From contig CAWHIL010000005.1 of the NCBI GenBank assembly GCA_963829505.1, positions 1 to 64,000 of the forward strand: DNA of 64,000 nucleotides, written 5' to 3'. Position 1 is the stretch's first letter. Each line of letters starts with the position of its first letter. Made by a program: the position numbers and the translations under genes. Source of the stretch: Roseiarcus sp963829505 (lineage in GTDB: Bacteria > Pseudomonadota > Alphaproteobacteria > Rhizobiales > Beijerinckiaceae). The notes beneath the pieces were generated by a model. The model was not told the DNA's origin. It saw nothing but the letters and a program-made list of their open reading frames with translations, and made no database searches. Shown here piece after piece: positions 7,848 through 18,878 of the stretch.

Positions 7848-9431
7848 TCAGAAGAGCGAGCCTTGCCCGCCGCTGGGGGCGCGCGCGCGTCTCGCGCGGG
7901 GCGGCGAGCTCTCGCCAGCGCGAACAACTGGAGGGGGGCCGGCGCCCGCGACCGCCGGGATCGACCCGTCGGCGAATTCGATGACGAGACGCTGACCCTC
8001 CGAGGTCTCGGCGGCGAGACGCAAAGTCTGGTCCGTTTCGTTGCGCACGAGGGCGAAGCCGCGCTTGAGCACGCCACGGTAGCTGACGGCGCCGGCGTGC
8101 CGCCAGACGGCCGCGAGTTGGGCGCGCCGCGCGTCGAGGCGGTCGCGATAAGCGCGTTCGAGACGGGCGGCGAATCCGCGGGCCCGGTCGGCGCCGTGCC
8201 CGCGCCTCAGCGCCATCTGCGACCGCTCGCGGGCAAGCCCGCGCCGCATCGCCTCGACCTCCCGCCGCGGCCGCTCGATGAGCAGGGGGCCGATGCGCTT
8301 CAGGCGCTCGCTCGTGCCTCTCAGGCGCTCCGCGAGGCCCGCGAGATGCGCGCGCGGCGAATGCCGGGCGAGCCCGCGCGCCGCGCCCGCGAGCCGCAGC
8401 GCCCGCTGATCCGTCGCGCCGCGGATGCGCGCCGCGAGCGCTGCGCCCGCCCGATCCAGTCTCTGCCGCCGGCCCGAGACGAGCTCCTCGCCCCCCGGCA
8501 GCGCGCGTGCGAGCGCGCGCAGGTCGGCGCGCCTGCGATCGCGAAGGCGCAACGAGGCGCCGCGCCGGCGCGCATCGAACTCGGCGAGCGCCGCAACGAG
8601 ATCGGCGCGAACCGGCACGGCGAATTCGGCCGCAGCCGTCGGGGTCGGCGCGCGCAGATCCGCGACATGGTCGAGCAGGGTCCAGTCGGTCTCGTGCCCG
8701 ACCGCCGCGATCACCGGGATCGCGCTCCGCGCCGCCGCGCGCAGTACGGCCTCCTCGTTGAAGCTCATGAGGTCTTCGAGCGAGCCGCCGCCGCGCGCCA
8801 CGATGAGCACGTCAGGACGGGGCGCAAATCCGCCGGCGCCGAGCCGGTTGAAGCCGTCGATCGCCGCCGTGATCTCGGCGGCCGACGTCTCGCCCTGCAC
8901 GCGCACCGGCCACAGCACGACGTGCAGGGGGAAGCGGTCGGAAAGCCGGTGGAGAATGTCGCGGATGACCGCGCCGGTCGGCGACGTCACGACGCCGACC
9001 ACCTTCGGCAGGAACGGGATCTTGCGCTTGCGTTTCGGATCGAACAGCCCCTCTTCCGCGAGCTTCTTGCGGCGTGCTTCCAGCATCGCCATCAGCGCGC
9101 CGACGCCTGCGAGTTCGAGCTGGTCGATGACGAGCTGATAGGCGGATTTGCCCGGGAAGGTGGTGAGCCGACCCGTCGCGACGACTTCCAGCCCCTCCTG
9201 CGGCTTCACCTTCATGCGGGCGAAGGCGCTCCGCCAGATGACAGCGTCGATGCGGGCGTTGGCGTCCTTCAGGCTGAAATAGGCGTGGCCGGACGCGTGC
9301 GGCCCACGGTAGCCCGAAACCTCGCCGCGAACCCGAACGAACCCGAACCCCTCTTCGATCGCGCGCTTGATCGCGCCCGAGAGCTCGCTGACGCTGATCT
9401 CCGGCGCATTGCTCACGGGCGCGTTGGTCAC
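7848..9431 (-). CDS. xseA: Exodeoxyribonuclease VII large subunit
   Basis: Catalytic subunit of exonuclease VII, which with the small XseB subunit degrades single-stranded DNA from both ends. The 527 residues show the N-terminal OB fold (VSELSGAIKRAIEEGFGFVRVRGEVSGYR...GHAYFSLKD), then the catalytic domain with VVGVVTSPTGAVIRDIL, PDVLIVARGGGSLEDLMSFNEE and IPVIAAVGHETDWTL...RAPTPTAAAE, and an Arg-rich coiled-coil tail. Family length is usually 400-530. The start is the ATG at 9431. It follows rne on the same strand with a gap of about 90 bp. Its stop codon abuts a family 2 repeat. xseB is not in the window. Confidence 0.95.
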   Translation of the reverse strand: MTNAPVSNAPEISVSELSGAIKRAIEEGFGFVRVRGEVSGYRGPHASGHAYFSLKDANARIDAVIWRSAFARMKVKPQEGLEVVATGRLTTFPGKSAYQLVIDQLELAGVGALMAMLEARRKKLAEEGLFDPKRKRKIPFLPKVVGVVTSPTGAVIRDILHRLSDRFPLHVVLWPVRVQGETSAAEITAAIDGFNRLGAGGFAPRPDVLIVARGGGSLEDLMSFNEEAVLRAAARSAIPVIAAVGHETDWTLLDHVADLRAPTPTAAAEFAVPVRADLVAALAEFDARRRGASLRLRDRRRADLRALARALPGGEELVSGRRQRLDRAGAALAARIRGATDQRALRLAGAARGLARHSPRAHLAGLAERLRGTSERLKRIGPLLIERPRREVEAMRRGLARERSQMALRRGHGADRARGFAARLERAYRDRLDARRAQLAAVWRHAGAVSYRGVLKRGFALVRNETDQTLRLAAETSEGQRLVIEFADGSIPAVAGAGPPPVVRAGESSPPRARRARAPSGGQGSLF

Positions 9432-9524
9432 TTGAGGCGTCTCACCCCGATCGCACGAACGCGCTGCGACGCGGTCCTATCCGCCGCAGGAACGGCCGCG
9501 CCGGAAATCGCGTGCGTCGGCGCC

Positions 9525-12464
9525 TCAATCTCCCACAATGGTCGCCCGGGCGCGCTGCCACCAGCCGGTTCGGCGGGGGCGGGAAGGATCGTCGATGGGT
9601 GCGGCCGGAGCTGGGCTGACATCGGCCTCGGCCTCGGCTCGCTCCGCAGGGGCCTCGGGCGCCTGCGCGTCGGGCTCGGGCCGCGGGTCGAATCCGTGTC
9701 CCTCGGCCACCGGCGCCCTGGCGCGGCTCGTCCGGGCGGCTCTGCCCTCGTCAACGGGCTCGACGGGCGGCGGCGGCGGGGCGTGGCTTGCGGCGACGGG
9801 CTCATAAGGAGCGGCTTCCCAGGGCGGAACCGATTGGCCTTCGGGCTCGCCGGACTGCGCCTCGATCGCGACCGGCTCGTGCGACGCGGCGCGCTCGGCG
9901 TCGTCTCCACCGACAGGCTCGTTGGCGCGTGGCGGGAAGCGGTTGCGTCCGCCGCGCGATCGCCGGGAGCGGCGGCCGCGGTCTCCGTCGGTCTCCGAAC
10001 TGCGGGCTTCGACGGGAGTTGCGAGATCGCCCCCGATCTCCGCTGCGACGGCGAGCGCATCGTCGGTCGGCTGCGGCGCGTCCGCCGCGACGCCTTCGCC
10101 GGGCCCGCGATCGTTGCCGCGGCGCCGTCTGCGCCGCCGGCGCCTCCGGCCTCCGTCGCCGTCCTCGCTGTCGCGATCGCGGTCACGTTCGCGGCCTTCG
10201 CGGGGGGCGGCGCGATCCGTGGCGGCTTCGTCCTCCGCGTCGCTCTCGTTCTCGCTCTCGTCTTCGACGACCTCGTCGATCGCCGCGGGCTCGTCGACGA
10301 TCGTCGCGAAATCGTCCTGCGCCAGCGGCGGCGCCTCGATCTCCCGGCGCGCTCCGCTCGCCGGCTCGCCGCGCTCGATGGCGTGATAGTTCGCGCCCGT
10401 CAGCGTGTCGTCCGCCTCGACCGAGATCGCGACGCCGAAGCGGCGCTCGAGATCGCGCAGGTTGGCGCGCTTCTGGTTGAGGATGTAGAGGGCGACGGCG
10501 GTGCGCGTGCGCACGGCGATGTCGTGGGTGGCGCTCTTGATCAGCGCGTCCTCGAGCACGCGCAGGACATGCAGCGCGATCGACGAGGTGGAGCGGACGA
10601 CGCCGGCCCCCTGGCAATGCGTGCAGACGACGGTCGAGCCCTCGAGCACGCCGGTGCGGATGCGCTGGCGCGACATCTCCAGAAGGCCGAAATGCGAGAT
10701 GCGGCCGACCTGGATGCGCGCGCGATCGTTCTTGAGCGCGTCCTTGATGCGCCGTTCGACCGCCCGATTGTTGCGCGTCTCCTCCATGTCGATGAAATCG
10801 ACGACGATGAGGCCGGCGAGGTCGCGCAGCCTGAGCTGCCGGGCGATCTCGTCGGCCGCCTCGAGATTGGTTCTGAGCGCAGTATCCTCGATGTTGTGCT
10901 CGCGGGTCGAACGGCCGGAGTTGACGTCGATCGCGACCAGCGCCTCGGTCTGGTTGATGACGATGTAGCCGCCCGACTTGAGCGTCACCTGGTTGGAGAA
11001 CATCGCGTCGAGCTGCTGCTCGACCCCGGCCTTGGCGAACACCGGCTGCGTGTCGCGATAGAGCTGGACCGAGTTGACGTGGGTCGGCATCAGGAGGCGC
11101 ATGAACTGGCGCGCCTCGCGGTACCCCGTCTCGCCGGCGACGGTGATTTCGTCGACCTCCTTGCTGTAGAGATCGCGAATGGCGCGCTTGATCAGCGAGC
11201 CTTCCTCGTAGACGAGCATCGGCGCGCTCGAGGCGAGCGTCGTCTCGCGCACCGTCTCCCACATGCGAAGCAGATATTCGAAGTCGCGCTTGACCTCGGC
11301 CTTTGTGCGCGAGGCGCCCGCGGTGCGCAGGATCACCCCCATGCCCTCCGGCACGTCGAGATCGTCCGCGATTCCCTTGAGGCGGCTGCGATCCTGGGCG
11401 TTGGTGATCTTGCGCGAGATGCCGCCGCCACGCGCGGTGTTGGGCATCAGCACGCAATAGCGGCCGGCGAGCGAGAGATAGGTGGTGAGCGCCGCGCCCT
11501 TGTTGCCGCGCTCCTCCTTGACCACCTGGACCAGCATGACCTGGCGGCGCTTGATCACTTCCTGAATCTTGTACTGCCGGCGCAACCTCTGCGGCCGCCG
11601 TGGCACTTCCTCCCACGCGTCGCCGCCGATCTGCTCGACCGGCTCGCCCTCGTCCTCGGATCGTTCGCCGCGGCCGACGCGGGTCCGCTCTTCCGATCCC
11701 GCTTCGAGCGTCGTCACCTCGTCGTGGTCGCCCGGCGCTGTGTTCCCGGCCTCGGCAGGCTCATCGGCGCGAGGTCCGGAATCGAACGCCTCGACCTCGA
11801 CCGGCGGCGCCACAACGTCGTCGTCGGCATCGGCGGAGACGAGCTCCGGCCCCGTTTCGGGATCGCCCGCCGCCTTCACTTCCTCGGCTTCTGGCGTCGG
11901 CAAGTCCTGAAAGAGATCCGGGGCGAGAGGCGCGACGATTCCGTCCGGCCAGTCGGCCCGCGGCGCCCCGGCGTCGTGGCCTTCCCCGCTCTCGATCGAT
12001 TCGTCGAGCGCCGGCGCCTCGGCGTCGTCGGCATGGGGATCGGCGTCGAGGGCGAGTTCGGAAACCTTGTCTCCGTCGTCGGCGCCCGTTCGCCGCGCTT
12101 CGGCCTCATTGCCACGGGGACGCCGGTGACGGCGGCTTCGCCGCTCGCCGCGCGGTTCATCGTCCTCGTCGTTGTGGCTCTGGGCTTCTTCTTCGAGCAG
12201 CGCCTGACGGTCGGCGACCGGAATCTGGTAGTAGTCGGGATGGATTTCCGAGAAGGCGAGAAAGCCGTGCCGGTTGCCGCCGTAATCGACGAACGCCGCC
12301 TGCAGCGACGGTTCGACCCGGGTGACTTTTGCTAGATAGATATTGCCGCGCAGAGGGCGCTTGCTTGCGGATTCGAAGTCGAATTCCTCAACGCGGTTGC
12401 CTCTGATCACCACCACCCGGGTCTCTTCCGGGTGTGAGGCGTCGATAATCATTCTGTTGGCCAT
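9525..12464 (-). CDS. rne: Ribonuclease E
   Basis: The essential endoribonuclease that starts mRNA decay and processes rRNA and tRNA precursors, and the scaffold of the degradosome. The N-terminus MANRMIIDASHPEETRVVVI with RGNIYLAKVTRVEPSLQAAF is the S1 domain. The domain is interrupted after residue 80 by a long acidic/basic low-complexity insert (about residues 95-300), as is usual in alphaproteobacterial enzymes. The catalytic core follows, with VAIDVNSGR (near 511) and LIVVDFIDMEE (near 555) supplying the metal-binding Asp residues and CTHCQGAG (near 613) the zinc link. The C-terminal 300 residues are Arg/Glu/Pro-rich and probably disordered. It is 979 residues long and divergent from the amidase gene. 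Confidence 0.96.
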   Translation of the reverse strand: MANRMIIDASHPEETRVVVIRGNRVEEFDFESASKRPLRGNIYLAKVTRVEPSLQAAFVDYGGNRHGFLAFSEIHPDYYQIPVADRQALLEEEAQSHNDEDDEPRGERRSRRHRRPRGNEAEARRTGADDGDKVSELALDADPHADDAEAPALDESIESGEGHDAGAPRADWPDGIVAPLAPDLFQDLPTPEAEEVKAAGDPETGPELVSADADDDVVAPPVEVEAFDSGPRADEPAEAGNTAPGDHDEVTTLEAGSEERTRVGRGERSEDEGEPVEQIGGDAWEEVPRRPQRLRRQYKIQEVIKRRQVMLVQVVKEERGNKGAALTTYLSLAGRYCVLMPNTARGGGISRKITNAQDRSRLKGIADDLDVPEGMGVILRTAGASRTKAEVKRDFEYLLRMWETVRETTLASSAPMLVYEEGSLIKRAIRDLYSKEVDEITVAGETGYREARQFMRLLMPTHVNSVQLYRDTQPVFAKAGVEQQLDAMFSNQVTLKSGGYIVINQTEALVAIDVNSGRSTREHNIEDTALRTNLEAADEIARQLRLRDLAGLIVVDFIDMEETRNNRAVERRIKDALKNDRARIQVGRISHFGLLEMSRQRIRTGVLEGSTVVCTHCQGAGVVRSTSSIALHVLRVLEDALIKSATHDIAVRTRTAVALYILNQKRANLRDLERRFGVAISVEADDTLTGANYHAIERGEPASGARREIEAPPLAQDDFATIVDEPAAIDEVVEDESENESDAEDEAATDRAAPREGRERDRDRDSEDGDGGRRRRRRRRRRGNDRGPGEGVAADAPQPTDDALAVAAEIGGDLATPVEARSSETDGDRGRRSRRSRGGRNRFPPRANEPVGGDDAERAASHEPVAIEAQSGEPEGQSVPPWEAAPYEPVAASHAPPPPPVEPVDEGRAARTSRARAPVAEGHGFDPRPEPDAQAPEAPAERAEAEADVSPAPAAPIDDPSRPRRTGWWQRARATIVGD

Positions 12465-13143
12465 GGATTGCTCTCATGCGCGAGGGCGGGTCCGCGGACA
12501 ATCGCGGACGTCCGGTCCCGGAGGGCGCAACGTTGGTGTGAGGGGGGAAGGTGGAAGAGTGCGGGCGAGTTGCCAGGGCCTCAACGCGAGGCCGGCGCGA
12601 GACGAATTCGGTGCGACGCCGGCGTCACCGGGTCGTCGTGGATCTCACGGTCGGAGCATCGTCGAACTAAAACCAAGGCCTGATCCGGCTCGTCATATAT
12701 CCGTGCGGCGCGTTCGGCGCACCCTTGTCACGAAACAGCCCGAACCGCCGGCAAATGACCGGCTGAGTGCGACCTGGCTTTTCCCGACGCTCGTCACCGG
12801 GGAGACGAACCCGCCTATCGGCGTCGAAAATCAACGGCAAACCGCGTTCGCCACGGCGTCTCCTCCGCGGGGACGCAGGCCGTCAAGCAACGGCCCTTGG
12901 GTACGCCCGCTCGGCTTCGAGCGAGCGGCGCTCGCGGATTCGGCCCGAAATCGTAACGCCTTCTAGATAGAAGCATCGGGCGGCCTTGGCAAGCTCTTTT
13001 CCCTATTGGCGCCCGACAAGCCCTTGCGCCCGTGTCGGGTTTACCTATCGGAAACTTCTGTCGCGCTCATCTCTTGCGCCCCAATCGATGGTTTGCCGTC
13101 GCTGACCAGTAGGGGTAACAAGGCGGTACGGGCGAGAGAGCGC
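12465..13143. other. Non-coding region between rne and the amidase gene
   Basis: About 680 bp between two divergent start codons. It must hold the promoters of both transcription units, and by analogy with other proteobacteria a long rne leader, where RNase E controls its own mRNA. I see no gene, no dispersed repeat and no clear promoter hexamers. A short inverted pair, TCGGGCG / CGCCCGA (about 12977-13016), is the only structure noted. Confidence 0.4.
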
Positions 13144-14406
13144 ATGGGGCGTACCAACCACTTCGTAGTCTCGATGCTGGCGGCGGCGCTCGCCGTTGCG
13201 GCGCCGCCGGCGGCGTCGGCCGGCGACGAGGACGCCCGCCCGGTCGCCGTCGGCGTCAAGTTCGCGTCCACCGCAAACGGCGCCGTCATCACCTTCGACG
13301 TGTCGCGTCCGGTCGAGGCGCGCGCCCATACGCTGACCGCGCCCGACCGTATCGTCGTCGATCTGCCGGAGATCGTCTTTCAGCTCGATCCGGGCGTCAG
13401 GCGCGTGGATGGGCCGGGCCCCGTGCGGGCCTATCGCTTCGGCCGCCTCGCGCCCGGCAAGTCGAGGATCGTCATCGCGCTTTCGGCGCGCGCCTGTCCC
13501 GTCAGCGTCGGGTCGAGGCCGATCGTCAAGGACGCGGCCGCCTCGCGGCTGACGATCGACGTCGAGCCTTGCGACGATGCGACCTTCGAGGCGGCGGCGC
13601 TGCCGCCCGACGCCTCGGCGCCGGGACCGAACGGCGCGGCCGCCGCGCTCAAGCCGGTGATTGTGCTGGATCCGGGGCATGGCGGGATCGACAGCGGCGC
13701 GCAAGGCGTCAAGGGCGCGATGGAGAAGACGCTGACGCTCGCCTTCTGCGCCGAGCTCAAGCGCGAACTCGAGGCCAGCGGCCGATACAAGGTGCTGATG
13801 ACGCGCGACGACGACCAGTATGTCGAGCTCGAAGCCCGCGTCGCCTTCGCCCGGACGGCCAACGCCGCGCTCTTCGTGTCGATCCACGCGGACACGCTGA
13901 ACGAATCCGCCGACGTCGGCGGGTCGACCGTCTACACCGTCGCCGACCGCGCTTCCGACGCGGAGGCGGCGCGGGTCGCCGCGCACGAAAACGCGGCCGA
14001 TCGGAACCCGAACGGCGACCGGGCGGAGGCCGACCCCGGCGTCGCCGACATTCTTTTCGATCTCAAGCGGCGGGAGACCCGGGCCTATTCCCACCTCTTC
14101 TCCCGGCGCCTCGTCGACAATATCGGCGCGGCGACCCGGCTCAACCACAATCCCGAGCGTTCGGCGGGCTTCGTCGTGCTCAAGGCGCCGGAATTCCCCT
14201 CCGTGCTGGTCGAACTCGGCTATCTTTCCAACGCCCAGGACGTCGCCCTGCTCGAATCGCCCGAGTGGCGCACACGGACCGCAGGCGCCATGACGAAGGC
14301 GATCGACGGCTTCTTCGCGGCCGGCGGCGCTCCCGAAGACGCCGCCGCCGCAGCCGCGCCGGGCGTCGCCCTCTTTCCGGAAAAATCGCCCCCCGCCGAC
14401 CACTAG
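13144..14406 (+). CDS. N-acetylmuramoyl-L-alanine amidase (AMIN plus Amidase_3)
   Basis: A periplasmic zinc amidase that cuts the lactyl-Ala bond of peptidoglycan, used for daughter-cell separation. The ATG at 13144 gives a signal peptide (MGRTNHFVVSMLAAALAVAA...ASA). An AMIN targeting domain follows (residues about 30-150, TFDVSRPVEARAHTLTAPDRIVVDLPEI). The Amidase_3 catalytic domain starts near 175 with IVLDPGHGGIDSGA (zinc His), and has ALFVSIHADTLNES (second zinc His) and VLVELGYLSN near the end (catalytic Glu). The gene lies immediately upstream of mrcA in the same direction, a pairing conserved in Hyphomicrobiales. AmiC-type by architecture. Confidence 0.93.
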   Translation: MGRTNHFVVSMLAAALAVAAPPAASAGDEDARPVAVGVKFASTANGAVITFDVSRPVEARAHTLTAPDRIVVDLPEIVFQLDPGVRRVDGPGPVRAYRFGRLAPGKSRIVIALSARACPVSVGSRPIVKDAAASRLTIDVEPCDDATFEAAALPPDASAPGPNGAAAALKPVIVLDPGHGGIDSGAQGVKGAMEKTLTLAFCAELKRELEASGRYKVLMTRDDDQYVELEARVAFARTANAALFVSIHADTLNESADVGGSTVYTVADRASDAEAARVAAHENAADRNPNGDRAEADPGVADILFDLKRRETRAYSHLFSRRLVDNIGAATRLNHNPERSAGFVVLKAPEFPSVLVELGYLSNAQDVALLESPEWRTRTAGAMTKAIDGFFAAGGAPEDAAAAAAPGVALFPEKSPPADH

Positions 14407-14614
14407 CGGACAATTGGGCCCGGGCGATCCCGCGTTCGGCGGCTCGTCGCGCAGGCGCCATCATAGATTCGCCTTACTCACGACCGATTGGGGTCCCGCT
14501 TGACTTGACGCCTCGGGCGGTGAACGAGGCGCGAGAGGGCTCGCTTTCCAGGGTTTGAGGGGCCGCGTCGGCGAACCCCGTGGGGCGAGCGCAGGGAAAG
14601 GCGTTGTTGGCACG

Positions 14615-17017
14615 ATGCGCGGCATAGCTCGCCTACTCGGCTTCTTTTTCGCCACCGGGGCGATCGTGTTCGTCGTCGCCGCCGCGGCGCTGGCGGCGGT
14701 CGTATGGAAGTACGAGCAGGACCTGCCGGACTATTCCCAGCTCAAGAACTACGAACCGCCGGTCATGACGCGCGTCCACGCCGCCGACGGCAGCCTGCTT
14801 GCCGAGTATTCCCGCGAGCGGCGGCTCTATCTCCCGTCGTCGGCGATTCCGGATCTGGTCAAGAAGGCCTTCATCTCCGCCGAAGACAAGAACTTCTACT
14901 CGCACGGCGGCTTCGATCCGGAAGGCATCGTGCGCGCCGGCTTCGTCTTCCTGCAGGGCTCGAAGCACATCCAGGGCGCCTCGACCATCACCCAGCAGGT
15001 GGCGAAGAACTTTCTCCTGAGCTCGGACCGCACGTTTGATCGCAAGATCCGCGAGATCCTGCTCAGCGTGCGCATCGAGTCGGCCTATTCGAAGGAGAAG
15101 ATCCTCGAGCTCTATCTCAACGAGATCTATCTCGGCCTGTCGAACTACGGGGTCGCGGCCGCCGCGCTGAACTATTTCAACAAGTCGGTGCACGAACTCA
15201 CCGTCGCCGAAGTCGCCTATCTCGCCGCGTTGCCGAAGGAGCCGAGCGCGCTCAATCCGTTCCGCAACCACGACCGGGCGATCGAGCGGCGCAACTACGT
15301 CATCGGCCGCATGGCCGAGGACGGCTACATCACCGCCGACCAGGCGCGTGAGGCCCGCGCCGAACCTCTCAACGTCAATCCCCGCGTCCTGACCCCGAAC
15401 ACCATCGCGGCCGGCTTCTTCGCCGAAGAGGTGCGTCGCGAACTGTCGGAACGTTATGGCGAGCAGAAGCTCTACGAGGGCGGTCTTTCGGTGCATACGA
15501 CGCTCGACCCGAAGGTCCAGCTCATGGCGCGCAAGGCCCTCGTCGACGGACTGGTGCGCTACGACGAGGCGCATGGCTGGCACGGCGCGCTGAAGGAAAT
15601 CGATCTCGGCCAGGACTGGGGCCTGCCGCTCGCCGACATTCCCGCCTACGGCGACATCAAGCCATGGCAGCTTGCGGTCGCGCTCGACGTCAGCGGCCCG
15701 GCGATCCGCATCGGCATCCAGCCGGACCGCGACAAGTCCGGCGCCGTCGTCCAGGATCGGCCGACCGGTTCGGTGCCGCCCGACGGCTACAAATGGACCG
15801 GCCGCTCGCCGAAGACGCTGGTCAAGCCCGGCGACGTCTTCTACGTCGAGCCGCTCGCCGGACGGGCTGGGGAATATCGTCTCCGCCAGATCCCCGAGGT
15901 CAGCGGCGCGGCGGTCGCGATGGATCCGTTCACCGGCCGTGTGCTCGCCATGGTCGGCGGCTTCTCGTTCGACGAATCCGAGTTCAACCGCGCGACCCAG
16001 GCGCAGCGCCAGCCGGGCTCCTCGTTCAAGCCGCTCGTCTACGCCACCGCCCTCGACCACGGCTATACGCCCTCGTCGCAGATCCTCGACGCGCCGGTGC
16101 AGATCGACGACGGCAGCGGCGAACTCTGGGAGCCGTCGAACTTCGAGGGCGAGTTGGGCGGCACGCATACGCTGCGCTTCGGCATCGAGCACTCGATCAA
16201 CCTGATGACGGTGCGCCTGGCGCGCGACATCGGCATGCCGGTCATCGTCGAATACGCCAAGCGTTTCGGCATCTACGACAACCTGCCGCCGTTCCTGTCG
16301 ATGTCGATCGGCGCCGGCGAGACGACGGTCTTGCGCATGGTCACCGCCTATTCGATGTTCGACAACGGCGGCAAGCGGATCAAGGCGACGCTGATCGACC
16401 GCATCCAGGACCGCTGGGGCAACTCGATCTACAAGCATGACGAACGCATCTGCGAAGGCTGCGACGCGGCGAAGTGGGAGAACCAGCCCGAGCCGACGCT
16501 GGTCGACAAGCGCGAGCAGGTGATCGATCCGCTCAGCGCCTACCAGATCACCTCGATCATGGAGGGCGTGATCCAGCGCGGCACGGGCATCGCGATCAAG
16601 GAAGTCGGCAAGACGCTCGCCGGCAAGACCGGCACCACCAACGACGCCAAGGACCTCTGGTTCGTCGGCTATTCGCCGAACCTCGCCTTCGGCGTATTCA
16701 TGGGCTACGACAAGCCGCGCTCGCTCGGCGACAGCGCCCAGGCCGCGCTCTACACCGCGCCGATCTTCCGCGACTTCATGAAGCTCGCGCTGAAGGACCA
16801 GCCCGACACGCCGTTCCGCATTCCTCCCGGGATCAAGCTGATTTCGGTCGACGTCCACTCGGGCATGCGCTCGTCCGGCCCAGGTTCGATCCTCGAGGCG
16901 TTCAAGCCCGGCACGGGGCCGCCGGACAGTTACGCCTATGGCGGGGGCGGCGGCGGTCAGGCCAAGGCCGAGACCGGCGAGCCGAACGTCGGATCGGGCA
17001 CGGGCGGGCTCTACTGA
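14615..17017 (+). CDS. mrcA: Penicillin-binding protein 1A, bifunctional transglycosylase/transpeptidase
   Basis: Polymerises and cross-links peptidoglycan at the outer face of the inner membrane. The ATG at 14615 starts MRGIARLLGFFFATGAIVFV, the membrane anchor. The glycosyltransferase 51 domain follows with the catalytic AEDKNFYSHGGFD (near residue 90), GASTITQQVAKNF and EIYLG. The transpeptidase domain has the serine motif SSFKP (near 470), SIN (near 528) and KTGTT (near 670). At 800 residues it matches class A PBP1A. The tail (YGGGGGGQAKAE) is a low-complexity linker. A 208-bp gap separates it from the amidase gene, and prfB follows about 230 bp downstream. Confidence 0.96.
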   Translation: MRGIARLLGFFFATGAIVFVVAAAALAAVVWKYEQDLPDYSQLKNYEPPVMTRVHAADGSLLAEYSRERRLYLPSSAIPDLVKKAFISAEDKNFYSHGGFDPEGIVRAGFVFLQGSKHIQGASTITQQVAKNFLLSSDRTFDRKIREILLSVRIESAYSKEKILELYLNEIYLGLSNYGVAAAALNYFNKSVHELTVAEVAYLAALPKEPSALNPFRNHDRAIERRNYVIGRMAEDGYITADQAREARAEPLNVNPRVLTPNTIAAGFFAEEVRRELSERYGEQKLYEGGLSVHTTLDPKVQLMARKALVDGLVRYDEAHGWHGALKEIDLGQDWGLPLADIPAYGDIKPWQLAVALDVSGPAIRIGIQPDRDKSGAVVQDRPTGSVPPDGYKWTGRSPKTLVKPGDVFYVEPLAGRAGEYRLRQIPEVSGAAVAMDPFTGRVLAMVGGFSFDESEFNRATQAQRQPGSSFKPLVYATALDHGYTPSSQILDAPVQIDDGSGELWEPSNFEGELGGTHTLRFGIEHSINLMTVRLARDIGMPVIVEYAKRFGIYDNLPPFLSMSIGAGETTVLRMVTAYSMFDNGGKRIKATLIDRIQDRWGNSIYKHDERICEGCDAAKWENQPEPTLVDKREQVIDPLSAYQITSIMEGVIQRGTGIAIKEVGKTLAGKTGTTNDAKDLWFVGYSPNLAFGVFMGYDKPRSLGDSAQAALYTAPIFRDFMKLALKDQPDTPFRIPPGIKLISVDVHSGMRSSGPGSILEAFKPGTGPPDSYAYGGGGGGQAKAETGEPNVGSGTGGLY

Positions 17018-17087
17018 GGGCAGCAAATTGCGCCGGCGAGCGGGAGGGGCTAGAGCCTGTCGCCTCGAATGGACACGTCGGCGCGCA

Positions 17088-17215
17088 TCCCTTCTCCCCG
17101 CCTGCGGGGAGAAGGCCAGGATGAGGGGCTGGGTGAGGAGCCATAGCGGCCAATCCCCCGGCCCCTCACCCCAACCCTCTCCCCGCTCACGCGTGGAGAG
17201 GGGGCGCCTCGCAGT
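17088..17215. repeat. Intergenic palindromic repeat, family 2
   Basis: Same arrangement as the copy at 7725: CCCTTCTCCCC, GGGGAGAAGGCCAGGATGAG, GGCCCCTCACCCCAACCC, then a second hairpin (CCGCTCACGCG). It lies about 70 bp past the mrcA stop codon and before prfB. Confidence 0.85.
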
Positions 17216-17249
17216 GAGGACTGACCTTAATCGCATTGGGTGAAGACGC

Positions 17250-18378
<1,129 letters not shown>

Positions 18379-18460
18379 GGCGGCTTGGCCGGGCGGGGAC
18401 CGAGGCGAGGCGCAATCGCAACCCGGTTTTGAGCGATTTCAGGGGTTTGCGGCGTCAATC

Positions 18461-18785
18461 GCAACCCGCCGTGACTGCGGGGTGGCTTCAAACACTGCCC
18501 TCGCTGCGAAGCAGGCGTCTCGAAGGACGTTCGCCGGGCCCTGGAATCGTCCTTCGAGACGCGTCGCCAAAGGCGACGCTCCTCAGGACGAGGTCGATGA
18601 AGTGGCCCTCCTTGGGAGTTACAACCCGCCGTGACTGCGGGGTGGCTTCAAACACTGCCCTCGTCCTGAGGAGCCTGCGAAGCAGGCGTCTCGAAGGACG
18701 TTCGGCCCACGGGAAGCGTCCTTCGAGACGCGTCGCCTGCGGCGCCGCTCCTCGAGGCACGAGGCCGTCGGTGGGGTGCTTGGCA
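18461..18785. repeat. Tandem duplication carrying two family 1 palindromes
   Basis: A flank of about 40 bp, beginning AACCCGCCGTGACTGCGGGG and ending AACACTGCCCTCG, occurs at about 18460 and again at 18620, each time followed by a family 1 palindrome (GCGTCTCGAAGGACGTTCG ... CGTCCTTCGAGACGCGTCGC). A third partial AACCCGCCG occurs at about 18790. The first palindrome lacks the GTCCTGAGGAGC segment of the second. Confidence 0.8.
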
Positions 18786-18878
18786 GTTACAACCCGCCGG
18801 ACGATCGGCTGAAGCCGAAATTCTGACTGCGCATATTTCCTGACCGCGGCCGACGCCCAAGCCGCCCGTATTTCTTAT

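Noticed and set aside
7494..7850. A CRISPR array or iteron origin suggested by dense repeats
   Set aside because: The repeats belong to three different palindromic families, each present once here, without regular spacers or repeats of equal length.
7863..12335. A 1490-codon open frame on the plus strand opposite xseA and rne
   Set aside because: It is the antisense shadow of two certain genes; its composition (Arg, Ala, Asp runs, no motifs) is what high-GC DNA gives in the complementary frame.
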